Assembly: GCA_019459085.1 (NCBI GenBank)
Contig: JAIBEW010000009.1
Coordinates: forward strand, 46,219 to 110,218
Length of the DNA: 64,000 nucleotides
Reading direction: 5' to 3'
Source: Kaistella sp.
GTDB taxonomy: Bacteria; Bacteroidota; Bacteroidia; Flavobacteriales; Weeksellaceae
Part shown: piece by piece, positions 1-8,196 of the stretch
How positions within the stretch are numbered: position 1 is the stretch's first letter
Layout: each line of letters opens with the position of its first letter
Notes under the pieces: model-generated
Seen by the model: the letters and a program-made list of their open reading frames with translations, nothing else
Database searches by the model: none
What the model was told of the DNA's origin: nothing
Position numbers and translations under genes: made by a program

Positions 1-2
1 AA

Positions 3-143
3 GCGAAACCACATCGTTGCAGTGGGAATCCTGACAAAAGTGCTGTACTCACCACCACTAGTAAAAATGTTGGAGATACAGATGAGGTTATGATGCAAGT
101 TTTAAAGATAAACAATTTACAGAATTCCGCAAATTCGATCTGA
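3..143 (+). CDS. Possible C-terminal end of an unknown protein (partial)
   Basis: One forward frame stays open from the window edge to a TGA and is followed about 30 bases later by a strong terminator hairpin, which fits the tail of a gene that begins outside the window. The 46 residues are polar and I do not recognise them. A reverse frame is also open over the same stretch, so the coding assignment is weak. Confidence 0.3.
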   Translation, partial: AKPHRCSGNPDKSAVLTTTSKNVGDTDEVMMQVLKINNLQNSANSI

Positions 144-175
144 CCGTTCCGAACAAAGGTCGAAGATCGGAGCCA

Positions 176-205
176 AAAAACGCCCCGCAATTTGCGGGGC
201 GTTTC
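176..205. terminator. Bidirectional rho-independent terminator
   Basis: A GC-rich stem, aacgccccgc paired with gcggggcgtt around the loop aattt, is flanked by A and T runs. It lies between the end of the possible left-edge gene and the end of the minus-strand M23 peptidase gene, so it can serve both. Confidence 0.8.
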
Positions 206-223
206 ACTCTTTATTTCAAACGC

Positions 224-1177
224 TTATAAATTCATAAAAAGTTTCGGATTCACCGGCCTGTTATTTTTATGCACTTCGTAATGAAGATGCGGCCCTGTTG
301 ATCGCCCTGAATTTCCGGATCTGGCAATGACCTGGTTTACTTTGATCACATCATTGGTCTTCACCAGAAGTTCAGAAAGATGTCCGTAAAGGGTAGCGAG
401 ACCGTTTCCGTGTGACACAATCACGCAGTTTCCGTAGCCGCCTTTTGTTCCGGCAAAGATTACGGTTCCCGACGCGGCGCATCTTACATCAGAACCGTAC
501 GGAACTGCAATGTCGAGACCTTTGTGAAACTGCATCTGGTCGGGTTCCGCCGGTGCATTGTCTGCAGTTTGTACCACCGATTTGCTGGAAACGGTGGCTG
601 CATTGGTGCTTTTTACCACCGTCACTTCTTTAATGACTTTCCCGAGGCTGTCTTTAATCTGAACCACTTCAGTAACAGGTTTTACATCGGTATTTGCTAA
701 AGGAACAGTTGGTTTTACCGAAGCCAGCATTACTTTTTTAAAAGGAATCGGATTCTTTCGGGTGCCGAAATTGGAAGAAATGTAGCCGTCGGTCGGCAAA
801 CCCAGCGGAACCTGCTGCAGTTTGTTCTGAAGGTCTACTAAATATTGGCTATAACGGTTGCTCTGTTTGGCAAGATACACCGAGTTTGAAATGCTGTCCT
901 GCGCAAGAATCGCGATTTTTCCGTCGGTAATATTTTTGGAAGCGAGAAAGGAATTCAGCTCCCGTACGGTATTGTCGACCAACGAAAGGTCGGTCTTTAT
1001 TTTCTGATAATCTACACTGTCTTTCTGGGTATTGATCTGCACGAGGTTCACTTCGTAGGACTTGTCATTTTTTTTGGAAAATAGTTTTGCCAGAAGCAAT
1101 CCCTGTATAAAAACCACGGCTAAAAGTCCGCCCAAAATCAGATTGATGTTCTTTTTATTCTTTAAATAACTTTTCAT
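224..1177 (-). CDS. M23 family metallopeptidase, membrane anchored
   Basis: This is a LytM/M23 zinc endopeptidase that would cut peptidoglycan cross-bridges or act as an envelope-assembly protein. Residues about 10-32 form one hydrophobic segment that should anchor it in the inner membrane, with the rest in the periplasm. The middle region is poorly conserved and partly helical. The C-terminal peptidase domain (about 130-317) has the zinc ligands in HKGLDI (H218, D222) and GPHLHYEV (H297, catalytic, and H299), so it looks active. It also has the usual SNFGTR and GNSGRSTG signatures. The gene is monocistronic, with a -7-like box upstream and a terminator downstream. The exact substrate cannot be read from sequence. 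Confidence 0.9.
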   Translation of the reverse strand: MKSYLKNKKNINLILGGLLAVVFIQGLLLAKLFSKKNDKSYEVNLVQINTQKDSVDYQKIKTDLSLVDNTVRELNSFLASKNITDGKIAILAQDSISNSVYLAKQSNRYSQYLVDLQNKLQQVPLGLPTDGYISSNFGTRKNPIPFKKVMLASVKPTVPLANTDVKPVTEVVQIKDSLGKVIKEVTVVKSTNAATVSSKSVVQTADNAPAEPDQMQFHKGLDIAVPYGSDVRCAASGTVIFAGTKGGYGNCVIVSHGNGLATLYGHLSELLVKTNDVIKVNQVIARSGNSGRSTGPHLHYEVHKNNRPVNPKLFMNL

Positions 1178-1212
1178 TTCTTGTTTTTAGCGTTACGGTA
1201 AGTTTGAGGCTG

Positions 1213-1220
1213 CAAAAATA
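1213..1220 (-). promoter_or_regulatory. -7 promoter box of M23 peptidase gene
   Basis: On the minus strand this reads TATTTTTG, matching the Bacteroidota TAnnTTTG consensus, about 36 bases before the start codon. No convincing -33 TTTG is seen. Confidence 0.4.
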
Positions 1221-1364
1221 ATCAAAATGTTGAAAACCGAAACACAGGTTCAATAAAACGCAGATTTTGACTTAAAATTACCGTGTTCAGCGTTAAATTT
1301 TTCATAAAAAAAGGTGACGCAGCCATTTCAATATGAAAAGGTTTTTTTCACCGTAACACTTTTG

Positions 1365-1372
1365 TATATTTG
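1365..1372 (+). promoter_or_regulatory. -7 promoter box of gpsA
   Basis: TATATTTG matches TAnnTTTG exactly and lies 17 bases before the ATG of gpsA. A T-rich tract about 16-20 bases upstream may stand in for the -33 element. Confidence 0.5.
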
Positions 1373-1389
1373 TATTTCAAGGAAATATT

Positions 1390-2388
1390 ATGACAAAAAA
1401 GGGTGACCAGAAAGTAGGGGTAGTAGGGAGCGGAAGTTTTGCCACAGCCATTGTAAAAATGCTTTTGGAAAACTGCAAAACGGTGCACTGGTGCGTTCGG
1501 AATGAATTTGTGAAAGGCGCCATCCAGCTCAGAGGCCACAATCCAACCTACCTCACTTCGGTAAGTTTCAATGTCAAAAATCTGGTGCTCACGACCGATA
1601 TCAACGAACTGGTTTCTGAGTGTGATATTATAGTTCTGGCAACGCCTTCGATTTACCTTTCGGATACGCTCGACAAAATGACCTGCGATTACACCAATAA
1701 AATCTTCGTTTCGGCCATCAAAGGAATTGTGCCGAAAGTGAACGATGTAGTCGCGCATTATCTTCGCGATGAGTTCAAGATTGGGTTCCGCAGTCAGGCC
1801 GTTATTGCAGGACCGTGTCATGCAGAAGAGGTCGCGATGGAAAGACTTTCTTACCTCACCATTGCCACGGTTGAGGAAAATCAGAAGATGCTGAACAGCA
1901 TGTTTTCGTCCCATTTTATTAAAGTGAATTCAAGTGTGGACATTCTCGGAAACGAGTACAGCGCAATCCTTAAAAATATTTACGCCATTGGTGCCGGAAT
2001 TGCGAGCGGACTCGGGTACGGCGATAACTTTACGGCGGTTTTTGTTTCCAATGCCATCCGCGAAATGGAGGTTTTTCTTGAAAGTATTTATGAAGCTCCG
2101 CGCGATGTGAATGAAAGTGCTTATGTGGGCGACCTTTTGGTTACTGCGTATTCACTTTTTTCGAGAAACCGGAGTTTAGGCAACCTGATCGGTAAAGGAT
2201 ATACGGTGAAATCCGCTATCCAGTCGATGAACATGATTGCAGAAGGTTATTATGCGGCAGATTCCATTTACTGCACGGCGAAAAGCAAGAAAATGAAGAC
2301 TCCCATCATCAACACGATTTATGAGATTCTTTATGAAGAGAAAAGTGCAGAAAAACTCTTTCAGAAACTCACCGCGAAACTGAATTAA
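1390..2388 (+). CDS. gpsA: NAD(P)-dependent glycerol-3-phosphate dehydrogenase
   Basis: GpsA reduces dihydroxyacetone phosphate to sn-glycerol 3-phosphate, the backbone for phospholipid synthesis, in the cytosol. The N-terminal Rossmann fold carries the dinucleotide motif GVVGSGSFATA (residues 10-20). The family signature GPCHAEEVA sits near residue 141, and the catalytic lysine is in the AILKNIYAIGAGIASGLG segment near residue 195. The length of 332 aa is normal for the family. A consensus -7 box precedes the ATG. Two small genes follow on the same strand with short gaps (41 and 13 bases), so they may be cotranscribed, although nothing links them functionally. Confidence 0.95.
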   Translation: MTKKGDQKVGVVGSGSFATAIVKMLLENCKTVHWCVRNEFVKGAIQLRGHNPTYLTSVSFNVKNLVLTTDINELVSECDIIVLATPSIYLSDTLDKMTCDYTNKIFVSAIKGIVPKVNDVVAHYLRDEFKIGFRSQAVIAGPCHAEEVAMERLSYLTIATVEENQKMLNSMFSSHFIKVNSSVDILGNEYSAILKNIYAIGAGIASGLGYGDNFTAVFVSNAIREMEVFLESIYEAPRDVNESAYVGDLLVTAYSLFSRNRSLGNLIGKGYTVKSAIQSMNMIAEGYYAADSIYCTAKSKKMKTPIINTIYEILYEEKSAEKLFQKLTAKLN

Positions 2389-2429
2389 CCGGAGTTTAAA
2401 ATCCGGGCTCATCATCATCCATCACCATC

Positions 2430-2819
2430 ATGGAAACCGTTACCAAACCAAAAATTGCAGAAGAAATTCTGGAAGCCCTTCGGACTCAGGTAGAGGAGGA
2501 GAAGCAGGTCATTGTGCACTGCTGTTTTCCGGCGACTCCTTTTTTTGGAAATCTGATCAGGATTTGGCGTTCAACCGTGCTGATTGACCGTAACTCCGGC
2601 CACCGTTCCCATCTCATCCACACCGAAAATATTGCTGTTTTTCCTGATTGGACGGAAGTTCCGGTAATGAAGGATTACTGGTTTACGCTCATTTTCTCGG
2701 GTCTTCCACGTGACTGCAAAAATTTTGATCTGAAAGAAGAAATTCCGGAAGAAGACGGCTTCTATGTTCCCGATATCAAGAGAAACGCAACAGATATTTA
2801 CAGAATTATAGTCAGTTAA
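2430..2819 (+). CDS. Conserved-looking hypothetical protein, 129 aa
   Basis: I do not recognise this protein. It has no signal peptide or membrane segment. The N-terminal 25 residues look helical and acidic, and the rest alternates hydrophobic and polar residues as in a compact alpha/beta cytosolic domain. It is rich in aromatic residues (several W, F, Y) and has a His-containing stretch, HRSHLIHTENIAVFPDW. Codon use and the position between gpsA and a DUF1684 gene on the same strand support a real gene. Confidence 0.75.
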   Translation: METVTKPKIAEEILEALRTQVEEEKQVIVHCCFPATPFFGNLIRIWRSTVLIDRNSGHRSHLIHTENIAVFPDWTEVPVMKDYWFTLIFSGLPRDCKNFDLKEEIPEEDGFYVPDIKRNATDIYRIIVS

Positions 2820-2832
2820 AATACGTAATCCC

Positions 2833-3447
2833 ATGAAAAAACTCACCGTCTTATTTCTGCTGATGAGCGTTTTCGCATTTTCACAATCCGCGAAAAAACA
2901 TCTTTCAGACATTCAAAAATTTCAGGTTGAACTTAACCGCGAATATAAAGATGCTGAGGAATCACCTCTGCGCGGAGACAGTTTTAGGGATTTTAAAGGG
3001 CTTCCGTTCTTTCCTGTCAATTTGAAGTACCGCGTAACTGCAAAATTCATCAAAACAGAAAATGCAGTGCCATTTCAAATCCAGACTTCCTCAGGCAAGA
3101 CAAAGCCATACAGAGAATACGGAAAAGCGACCTTCAAGCTAGACAGTAAGGAATATACACTAACTCTTTTCCAAAGTTTGGGGCTTATTACACAGAAAGG
3201 GTATGAGGATTATCTTTTTCTGCCTTTCCGCGATGCTACCAACGGCAAAGAAACATACGGCGGCGGAAAATATATGGATCTAAGGATCCCGAAAGGGAAG
3301 GAAATTATTCTGGATTTCAATAAATCCTATCAGCCCTTCTGCGCGTATAATGCTTATGATTACAGCTGTCCCGTTGTGCCGGAAGAAAATACTTTACCGG
3401 TAAAGATAGAAGCTGGCGTGATGTATAACGATGTATATCACCATTAG
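2833..3447 (+). CDS. DUF1684 domain-containing secreted protein
   Basis: The first 18 or so residues form a signal peptide (MKKLTVLFLLMSVFAFSQ) ending in a typical SPI-like site. The mature part matches my memory of DUF1684: a FRDFKGLPFFP-type opening, a KATFKLDSKEYTL strand, the segment LFLPFRDATNGKETYGGGKY, and FNKSYQPFCAYNAYDYSCP near the end. The biochemical role of the family is not established. It probably acts in the periplasm or envelope. It is the last gene of the plus-strand run and converges on recO with a gap of only two bases. Confidence 0.8.
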   Translation: MKKLTVLFLLMSVFAFSQSAKKHLSDIQKFQVELNREYKDAEESPLRGDSFRDFKGLPFFPVNLKYRVTAKFIKTENAVPFQIQTSSGKTKPYREYGKATFKLDSKEYTLTLFQSLGLITQKGYEDYLFLPFRDATNGKETYGGGKYMDLRIPKGKEIILDFNKSYQPFCAYNAYDYSCPVVPEENTLPVKIEAGVMYNDVYHH

Positions 3448-3449
3448 CA

Positions 3450-4136
3450 TCACTCAAAAATCTGCTGGACAATTTCAAGAGAATCCGGGGTTCTGAAATC
3501 GGTGTAATGATAGTGATAGTAAACCAAAATGCTTTCGAGAAGGTCCTTGCGGGCAGAAGTATTCAGCATCACGAGATAAGGATCTTCAGCTGAAATTAAA
3601 GTTTTCCAAAGGTCTGAAATCTCAGTGCCGAAAACAGGATGCAGCTGTTCGCTGAAAAAACTTCCGGTCTCCGGATCCAGGTAATTTTCCGGAGTGACTA
3701 AAGGCAAAAGTCCCTGAATTTTCAGGATTTTAATTAAAAAGATGAGATGCGAGCGGTAATTCTTTTTCTCCAGCTCATCCAAAAACCTTAGAATTTCATT
3801 GTAAATATTCTGCTGCTGGTTTTCGTTCCGCAAAACCTGATTCAGAAAATCAGCGACAAAAAAAACCATCATATTGGCCTTTACGTCATTGTAAAATTCA
3901 GGATTTTCAAGCAGTTCAATCTTCGAAACCGTTTGAATGGACCCATTCCGGTGCGGACTGAACGTAAAATTGAGCTCGTTTAAGGGCAGGAGATACGCTT
4001 TCTTTTTGTTTTTTGATGAGTAGATTCCGCGGGCAAAATAACTCTGAAATCCTTTTTCTCTTGTAAAACAGTGCAGAACAGCATCGTTGTCGCCATATTT
4101 AATGTACGAAAGCAAAAATCCGTTCTGGGAATCCAT
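3450..4136 (-). CDS. recO: DNA repair protein RecO
   Basis: RecO works in the RecFOR pathway. It binds SSB-coated single-stranded DNA and helps load RecA at gaps. The N-terminal OB fold is visible in the opening (SYIKYGDNDAVLHCFTREKG and GIYSSKNKKKAYLLPLN), followed by the mostly helical RecO C-terminal domain. The length of 228 aa is near the usual 230-250. The start codon overlaps the stop of the upstream porZ homologue by one base (TGATG), so the two are probably translationally coupled. Pairing of recO and porZ is a Flavobacteriia arrangement that I recall but cannot verify here. Confidence 0.9.
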   Translation of the reverse strand: MDSQNGFLLSYIKYGDNDAVLHCFTREKGFQSYFARGIYSSKNKKKAYLLPLNELNFTFSPHRNGSIQTVSKIELLENPEFYNDVKANMMVFFVADFLNQVLRNENQQQNIYNEILRFLDELEKKNYRSHLIFLIKILKIQGLLPLVTPENYLDPETGSFFSEQLHPVFGTEISDLWKTLISAEDPYLVMLNTSARKDLLESILVYYHYHYTDFRTPDSLEIVQQIFE

Positions 4137-6376
4137 CAGTTCACAACCGCGATTTTCGCAGTGGCCTTGTCGGTTCCGTCTTCATTCGTCATCAGGACAA
4201 AATAAATGCCTGAAGCCACCCGTTTTCCTTTTTGATTGTTCAGATCCCAGTTATAAAAACCACCTCTTGCCACTGCCTGATGAACCAGATTTCCGGCAGC
4301 ATCGGTAATGCGGATATTGGTCTTCATCGCCAGTCCTCTTATAGTAACATTTCCTTTGTAATTGGCATACACAACAGGATTTGGATACACCAAGACGTTT
4401 CCGAAATTGGAGTTAACATCAACCACATCACTTTGGTATGTGACAATTCCGTCTAAAGTAACGAAATACACTTTTCCGGTTTTTGGATCTACTTTTATGT
4501 CGGTAATACTGTTGGTGGGAATCGGGGAATTTTCTTTCGTGAAATGTTTGATGGTCTGCTCTCCGTTCGGACTGAGCATATAAGCACCACCGCCGTCAAC
4601 AGAAACCCATTTGTGATTCCCGGAGTCCACTTCAATCTGGAGAATAGTGCTGTCTCTGAATACTTCTTCGGCAACACCGTTCTGTTCGATAACAATGGCC
4701 TCCGTTTGCGGTGACACATCGGAAACAACACTGGAAGGATCTGAAATCACTCTTAAACCAACCCTGGTTCCGATCCAGATATCATCATTCTGATCTATGG
4801 CCACCGAAACGGTTCCGTTTGCCGGTAAATTGTTTTCAGTTCGCAATATCTTAAAAGGAGCTGCGGTATTAGCGGGATTGCCGTCGTATTTCTTGATGAT
4901 TAAGCCGCCGTCTCCAAAAAATGGACTGGGAATATAAAGGAAGCCGTCTTTTGTTAGCGGTTTTAATGCGCCCCCTGAATTAACGATCTTTATAAGGGAA
5001 AAATCATCTGCAGTGTTGTTATACAGATAATATCCAACAGTCGCTGCTGAATTTTCAAGTACACTCACGGTTACGAACATATTATTATCCTCGTCGAAAG
5101 TAATTCCGCCCGGTCGGTTATAAAACTGATTGGAATCGCTGTTTTTGTAGACCTTTTTAAAAACACCGTTTTCCATTTTATAAATTCCTTTCTCATTAGC
5201 CAAAAATGAATAGTTGGTAAAATATACCAGCGCCGGATTTGCGGGATTGGGAACTACATCAAGAACATTGAAATTGATGGGATTATTTAAAAAGTAATCC
5301 GGGTAATTCCATTTGGAACCGTCAAAATGGTAATATCCAAGATCCCGGTAAATTGCACCACTATAGGCATCCAGGCCACCTGTGGAAACCCATATCTGAT
5401 CATTCAGTAAAGAAATTTTATAGGATTCATTTTTATAAGGTCCGTCCGGACGGAAAGCTTCATTATTAGTGTTTTTAATGCCTGAAAGTTTGGTCCCGCC
5501 GTAAACTGTTCCACCGGCCAGAATGCCTGTGTTGCAGTCTTCGTTAATCGTAGAAGTATTCTGAAGTTGGCCTGTGGTGCTGAAGGTGTAGATTTTCTGA
5601 ACATCAGTCACCATGATGTTCTGGCTCGTTACCACTACATCACCAATATTGGCAAATGCTTGGGGAATCGGGGAAAAAATCCCACCGTTTTCGTAATAAA
5701 CCGCCGTAGCAGAAGATGCGGAAACATTTGTTTCGGAATCAACATGAATGAAATTTCCTGCAACGGTAGTTGTCCATGTGGAATATACCGGAAATGTAAC
5801 GTTGATATCGTGGCTTTTCAATCCGGCGTCTGTAGCCGAATATACTTTATCTCCTTTTATAGTCGCTTCATTGGAGGCCGTAAAAACTCCCGCGCTGATA
5901 AAAAAAGCTGACTGTGCAAATTCCTTCGTGTTCAGATTAAATATAGAAACTCCGTAATTAACGGAAATCACCGCTCTGTCGCCGGAAATGGAAATATGGT
6001 TGATTCTTTTGTCGCCATTGTATCCTGTTGCGATCGGAATATCTACCACATATGTTATTCCTTCGGGAGTAATAACATCCATGGAGCCGTTTCGGTAGCC
6101 CACCAAGCCTATTTTCGTATCCGGATTGTAATCAAAAGCCGAAATCTTCACTTCATGAAGTCCGTTGGCTTTAGAAAGTTTGGTAATTTCGCCTGAAGAA
6201 GGGGTATAAAAGAATATTCCGTTCTCAGTAGCGGCAATAATTCTGCCGTGATCTTCTTTCATGGCCAGAACATTGTTGTAAGAGAAAAGGTCGGTCCATC
6301 TTTTTGAAGAAATGGATTGAGCAGAGATTAAGCTGATGCCTGCGAACAGGACAAAAAACAGAGTTGTATTTTTCAT
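4136..6376 (-). CDS. porZ: PorZ-like type IX secretion protein (beta-propeller with T9SS C-terminal domain)
   Basis: The protein of 746 aa begins with a signal peptide (MKNTTLFFVLFAGISLISAQ). Two beta-propeller regions of two-component-regulator type follow, with repeats such as DDIWIGTRVGLRV and DNNMFVTVSVLEN. The last 85 or so residues are a T9SS type A sorting domain (VLVYPNPVV ... GIYFVLM). In Porphyromonas gingivalis PorZ is part of the cell-surface attachment complex with PorU, PorV and PorQ and binds anionic LPS. I chose the internal ATG because it begins the signal peptide and leaves a one-base gap to the upstream stop. The match rests on architecture and length. The alternative is a different propeller cargo protein. 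Confidence 0.8.
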   Translation of the reverse strand: MKNTTLFFVLFAGISLISAQSISSKRWTDLFSYNNVLAMKEDHGRIIAATENGIFFYTPSSGEITKLSKANGLHEVKISAFDYNPDTKIGLVGYRNGSMDVITPEGITYVVDIPIATGYNGDKRINHISISGDRAVISVNYGVSIFNLNTKEFAQSAFFISAGVFTASNEATIKGDKVYSATDAGLKSHDINVTFPVYSTWTTTVAGNFIHVDSETNVSASSATAVYYENGGIFSPIPQAFANIGDVVVTSQNIMVTDVQKIYTFSTTGQLQNTSTINEDCNTGILAGGTVYGGTKLSGIKNTNNEAFRPDGPYKNESYKISLLNDQIWVSTGGLDAYSGAIYRDLGYYHFDGSKWNYPDYFLNNPINFNVLDVVPNPANPALVYFTNYSFLANEKGIYKMENGVFKKVYKNSDSNQFYNRPGGITFDEDNNMFVTVSVLENSAATVGYYLYNNTADDFSLIKIVNSGGALKPLTKDGFLYIPSPFFGDGGLIIKKYDGNPANTAAPFKILRTENNLPANGTVSVAIDQNDDIWIGTRVGLRVISDPSSVVSDVSPQTEAIVIEQNGVAEEVFRDSTILQIEVDSGNHKWVSVDGGGAYMLSPNGEQTIKHFTKENSPIPTNSITDIKVDPKTGKVYFVTLDGIVTYQSDVVDVNSNFGNVLVYPNPVVYANYKGNVTIRGLAMKTNIRITDAAGNLVHQAVARGGFYNWDLNNQKGKRVASGIYFVLMTNEDGTDKATAKIAVVN

Positions 6377-6377
6377 T

Positions 6378-7328
6378 TTAAACGGTGATGCTTTCATCAA
6401 TAACTTGATTGTTCCACGAAATATTTTTCACGTTTTTATTTTCATCCAGATAAAAATCAATCCTCCCCAAAAGCAGGCCGGCCCAGCCTACCTGATTCAC
6501 AAGAACATTTTTCCCTTTTCTGTTCATGAAAGTCTGCGGTTCCGGTAAAAAAGTGTGGGTATGACCACCTAAGATTAAATCGATTCCATCGGTATTTGCC
6601 GCCAGAACTTTATCCGAAATTTTCGTTTTATTGTCTTTATAATCATAACCGAGGTGGGAAAGGCAGATGACCAGATCACATTTTTTATCGTTTCTCAGCT
6701 CTTCAGAATACTGCTGCGCAATTTCTATGGGATTTAAATATAGCGTTTCGCCATAACTTTTTTTGCCCACCAAACCCTCAAGTTCAATTCCAACGCCGAA
6801 AATCCCGACTCTGATGCCGTTTTTATTGAAAATTTTATAAGGTTGGGTGTCTCCGTCAAGAATTGTATTTTTAAAATCATAGTTGGAGCAGATGAACGGG
6901 AATTTCGCATTTGGAAGCACTTTTTTAAAGCCTTCCAAACCATTATCAAAATCATGGTTTCCCATTGTTGAAGCATCATAACCCATCATCGACATGAGTC
7001 TGAACTCCAGTTCACCGCCAAAAAAGTTGAAATAAGGCGTTCCCTGAAAAGTATCTCCGGAATCCAGCAAAAGAAGATTTTTTTCCTCTTTCCTGATGTT
7101 CTGAATTAAAGCCGCTCTTCTTGCAAAACCGCCTTGGTTGGGATTTCTGCTATAGGTGGAATCAAAAGGTTCGATCCGGCTGTGCTGGTCGTTCGTATGG
7201 AGAATGGTGATTTTGTGCTGAGTGATTTTATCGGAAAACTGGTGGTTCTCTGCAAAAAACAGATTTGGCATCAGGCTCATTGCCAAAGTTCCGCCGCCTA
7301 CCGTTTTAATAAATTCTTTCCTATTCAT
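6378..7328 (-). CDS. Metallophosphatase (5'-nucleotidase N-terminal domain as a separate protein)
   Basis: This is a calcineurin-like phosphoesterase of the UshA/5'-nucleotidase type. The metal-site motifs are all present: HTNDQHSRIEP, DSGDTFQGT, MGNHDFDNG, SHLGYDY and GGHTHTF. The N terminus (MNRKEFIKTVGGGTLAMSLMP) resembles a Tat signal, but the arginine pair is RK rather than RR. It should act in the periplasm, hydrolysing nucleotides or nucleotide-like phosphate esters. It lacks the C-terminal substrate-binding domain, which is encoded by the gene just upstream. The two overlap by eight bases, so they probably work as one split enzyme. Confidence 0.88.
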   Translation of the reverse strand: MNRKEFIKTVGGGTLAMSLMPNLFFAENHQFSDKITQHKITILHTNDQHSRIEPFDSTYSRNPNQGGFARRAALIQNIRKEEKNLLLLDSGDTFQGTPYFNFFGGELEFRLMSMMGYDASTMGNHDFDNGLEGFKKVLPNAKFPFICSNYDFKNTILDGDTQPYKIFNKNGIRVGIFGVGIELEGLVGKKSYGETLYLNPIEIAQQYSEELRNDKKCDLVICLSHLGYDYKDNKTKISDKVLAANTDGIDLILGGHTHTFLPEPQTFMNRKGKNVLVNQVGWAGLLLGRIDFYLDENKNVKNISWNNQVIDESITV

Positions 7329-8088
7329 TGGAGTTGTTTTTCTTGTTCCTGAAAATTAAACGGATATCTTTCGGCACATCGATCTGAGGATTCTGCCTGA
7401 ATTTTTCCAGAAAAAGATCGCGCATCTTGATTCCGGTTGCCATCATTTCGCCTTTCCCGAAAAAACTCATATTGTCACCACCCAGAGCCAGATAATCGGA
7501 GGTCGCAATGTAATAATCGCGGTTCATTTCAATCTGTTTTCCGTTGATGGACTGGTTTAATACCGTTCCGTTATCGGTTTCAATCGTAAGGCGGGAAACA
7601 GGATTGTTTTTCTGGTTTTTTGCGTAATAGTCAAAAAGTCCCTGCACATCAGTTCCTTTCATTTTTACAATCACGATTTCGTTTTCAAACGGCATTACTT
7701 CGTAAATGTGTTTCGTGAGGATGTCGCCTTTCCCAATCGTGGAGCGGATTCCGCCCACGTTGATGACTGCTGCGTCAATACTGGGTTTTTTGTTTTTCTG
7801 CGCCCATTCCTGAGCGCCTTCCAGCGTGTAGTCGGCTAAAAGATTTCCGAGATTGCTGTTGTCGCCCTGTTTGTTAAGATCTACGGCAGTGTAGGATAAT
7901 TTTGTATTCATTTTCCCCTCCAATTCAGCTTTGTACGGAGCAATGACTGAAGCGAAAGCTTTGTCTTCCGGCAAATCGGCGGAGATTGATATGTTTTTTT
8001 CGGCGGAGATATTTGATACGCTCAACGCCGTTTTACACGAACTGAGCGACAAAAATGCCACACCGATATAAAAAAATTTGTTTTTCAT
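7321..8088 (-). CDS. 5'-nucleotidase C-terminal domain lipoprotein
   Basis: This 255-aa lipoprotein has a signal peptide with the lipobox-like FLSLSSC, placing the mature N-terminal Cys at about residue 18. The body is the 5'-nucleotidase C-terminal domain that recognises the nucleoside. Markers include NLGNLLADYTLEGAQ, AAVINVGGIRSTIGKGDI, the segment VMPFENEIVIVKMKG, and YYIATSDYLALGGDNMSFF. I chose the internal ATG because the longer reading frame adds 24 residues in front of the signal peptide. It is the first gene of a minus-strand run leading to the metallophosphatase, porZ and recO. Confidence 0.88.
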   Translation of the reverse strand: MKNKFFYIGVAFLSLSSCKTALSVSNISAEKNISISADLPEDKAFASVIAPYKAELEGKMNTKLSYTAVDLNKQGDNSNLGNLLADYTLEGAQEWAQKNKKPSIDAAVINVGGIRSTIGKGDILTKHIYEVMPFENEIVIVKMKGTDVQGLFDYYAKNQKNNPVSRLTIETDNGTVLNQSINGKQIEMNRDYYIATSDYLALGGDNMSFFGKGEMMATGIKMRDLFLEKFRQNPQIDVPKDIRLIFRNKKNNSNE

Positions 8089-8106
8089 GCAGTGGTAACT
8101 TCTCAG

Positions 8107-8114
8107 CAAATATA
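8107..8114 (-). promoter_or_regulatory. -7 promoter box of split 5'-nucleotidase/porZ/recO run
   Basis: On the minus strand this reads TATATTTG, a full match to TAnnTTTG, 19 bases before the chosen start codon. That also supports the shorter start. Confidence 0.5.
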
Positions 8115-8169
8115 AAGATATGAATAGAAACTTATGGTTTTTTAACATTTTTTCTCGCATTAAATTTAG

Positions 8170-8177
8170 TAAATTTG
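8170..8177 (+). promoter_or_regulatory. -7 promoter box of dapA
   Basis: TAAATTTG matches TAnnTTTG and ends 19 bases before the ATG. Together with the minus-strand box it shows a compact divergent promoter region. Confidence 0.5.
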
Positions 8178-8196
8178 AACTTTAATTTTAAGGATT

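Noticed and set aside
150..178. A stretch resembling the start of an Illumina adapter (agatcggagc)
   Set aside because: Only a partial match, and the terminator and gene beyond it read normally.
1348..1914. 188-aa minus-strand frame antisense to gpsA
   Set aside because: It lies opposite a well-supported gene and has unlikely Cys/His/Arg-rich composition; it is the usual mirror frame.
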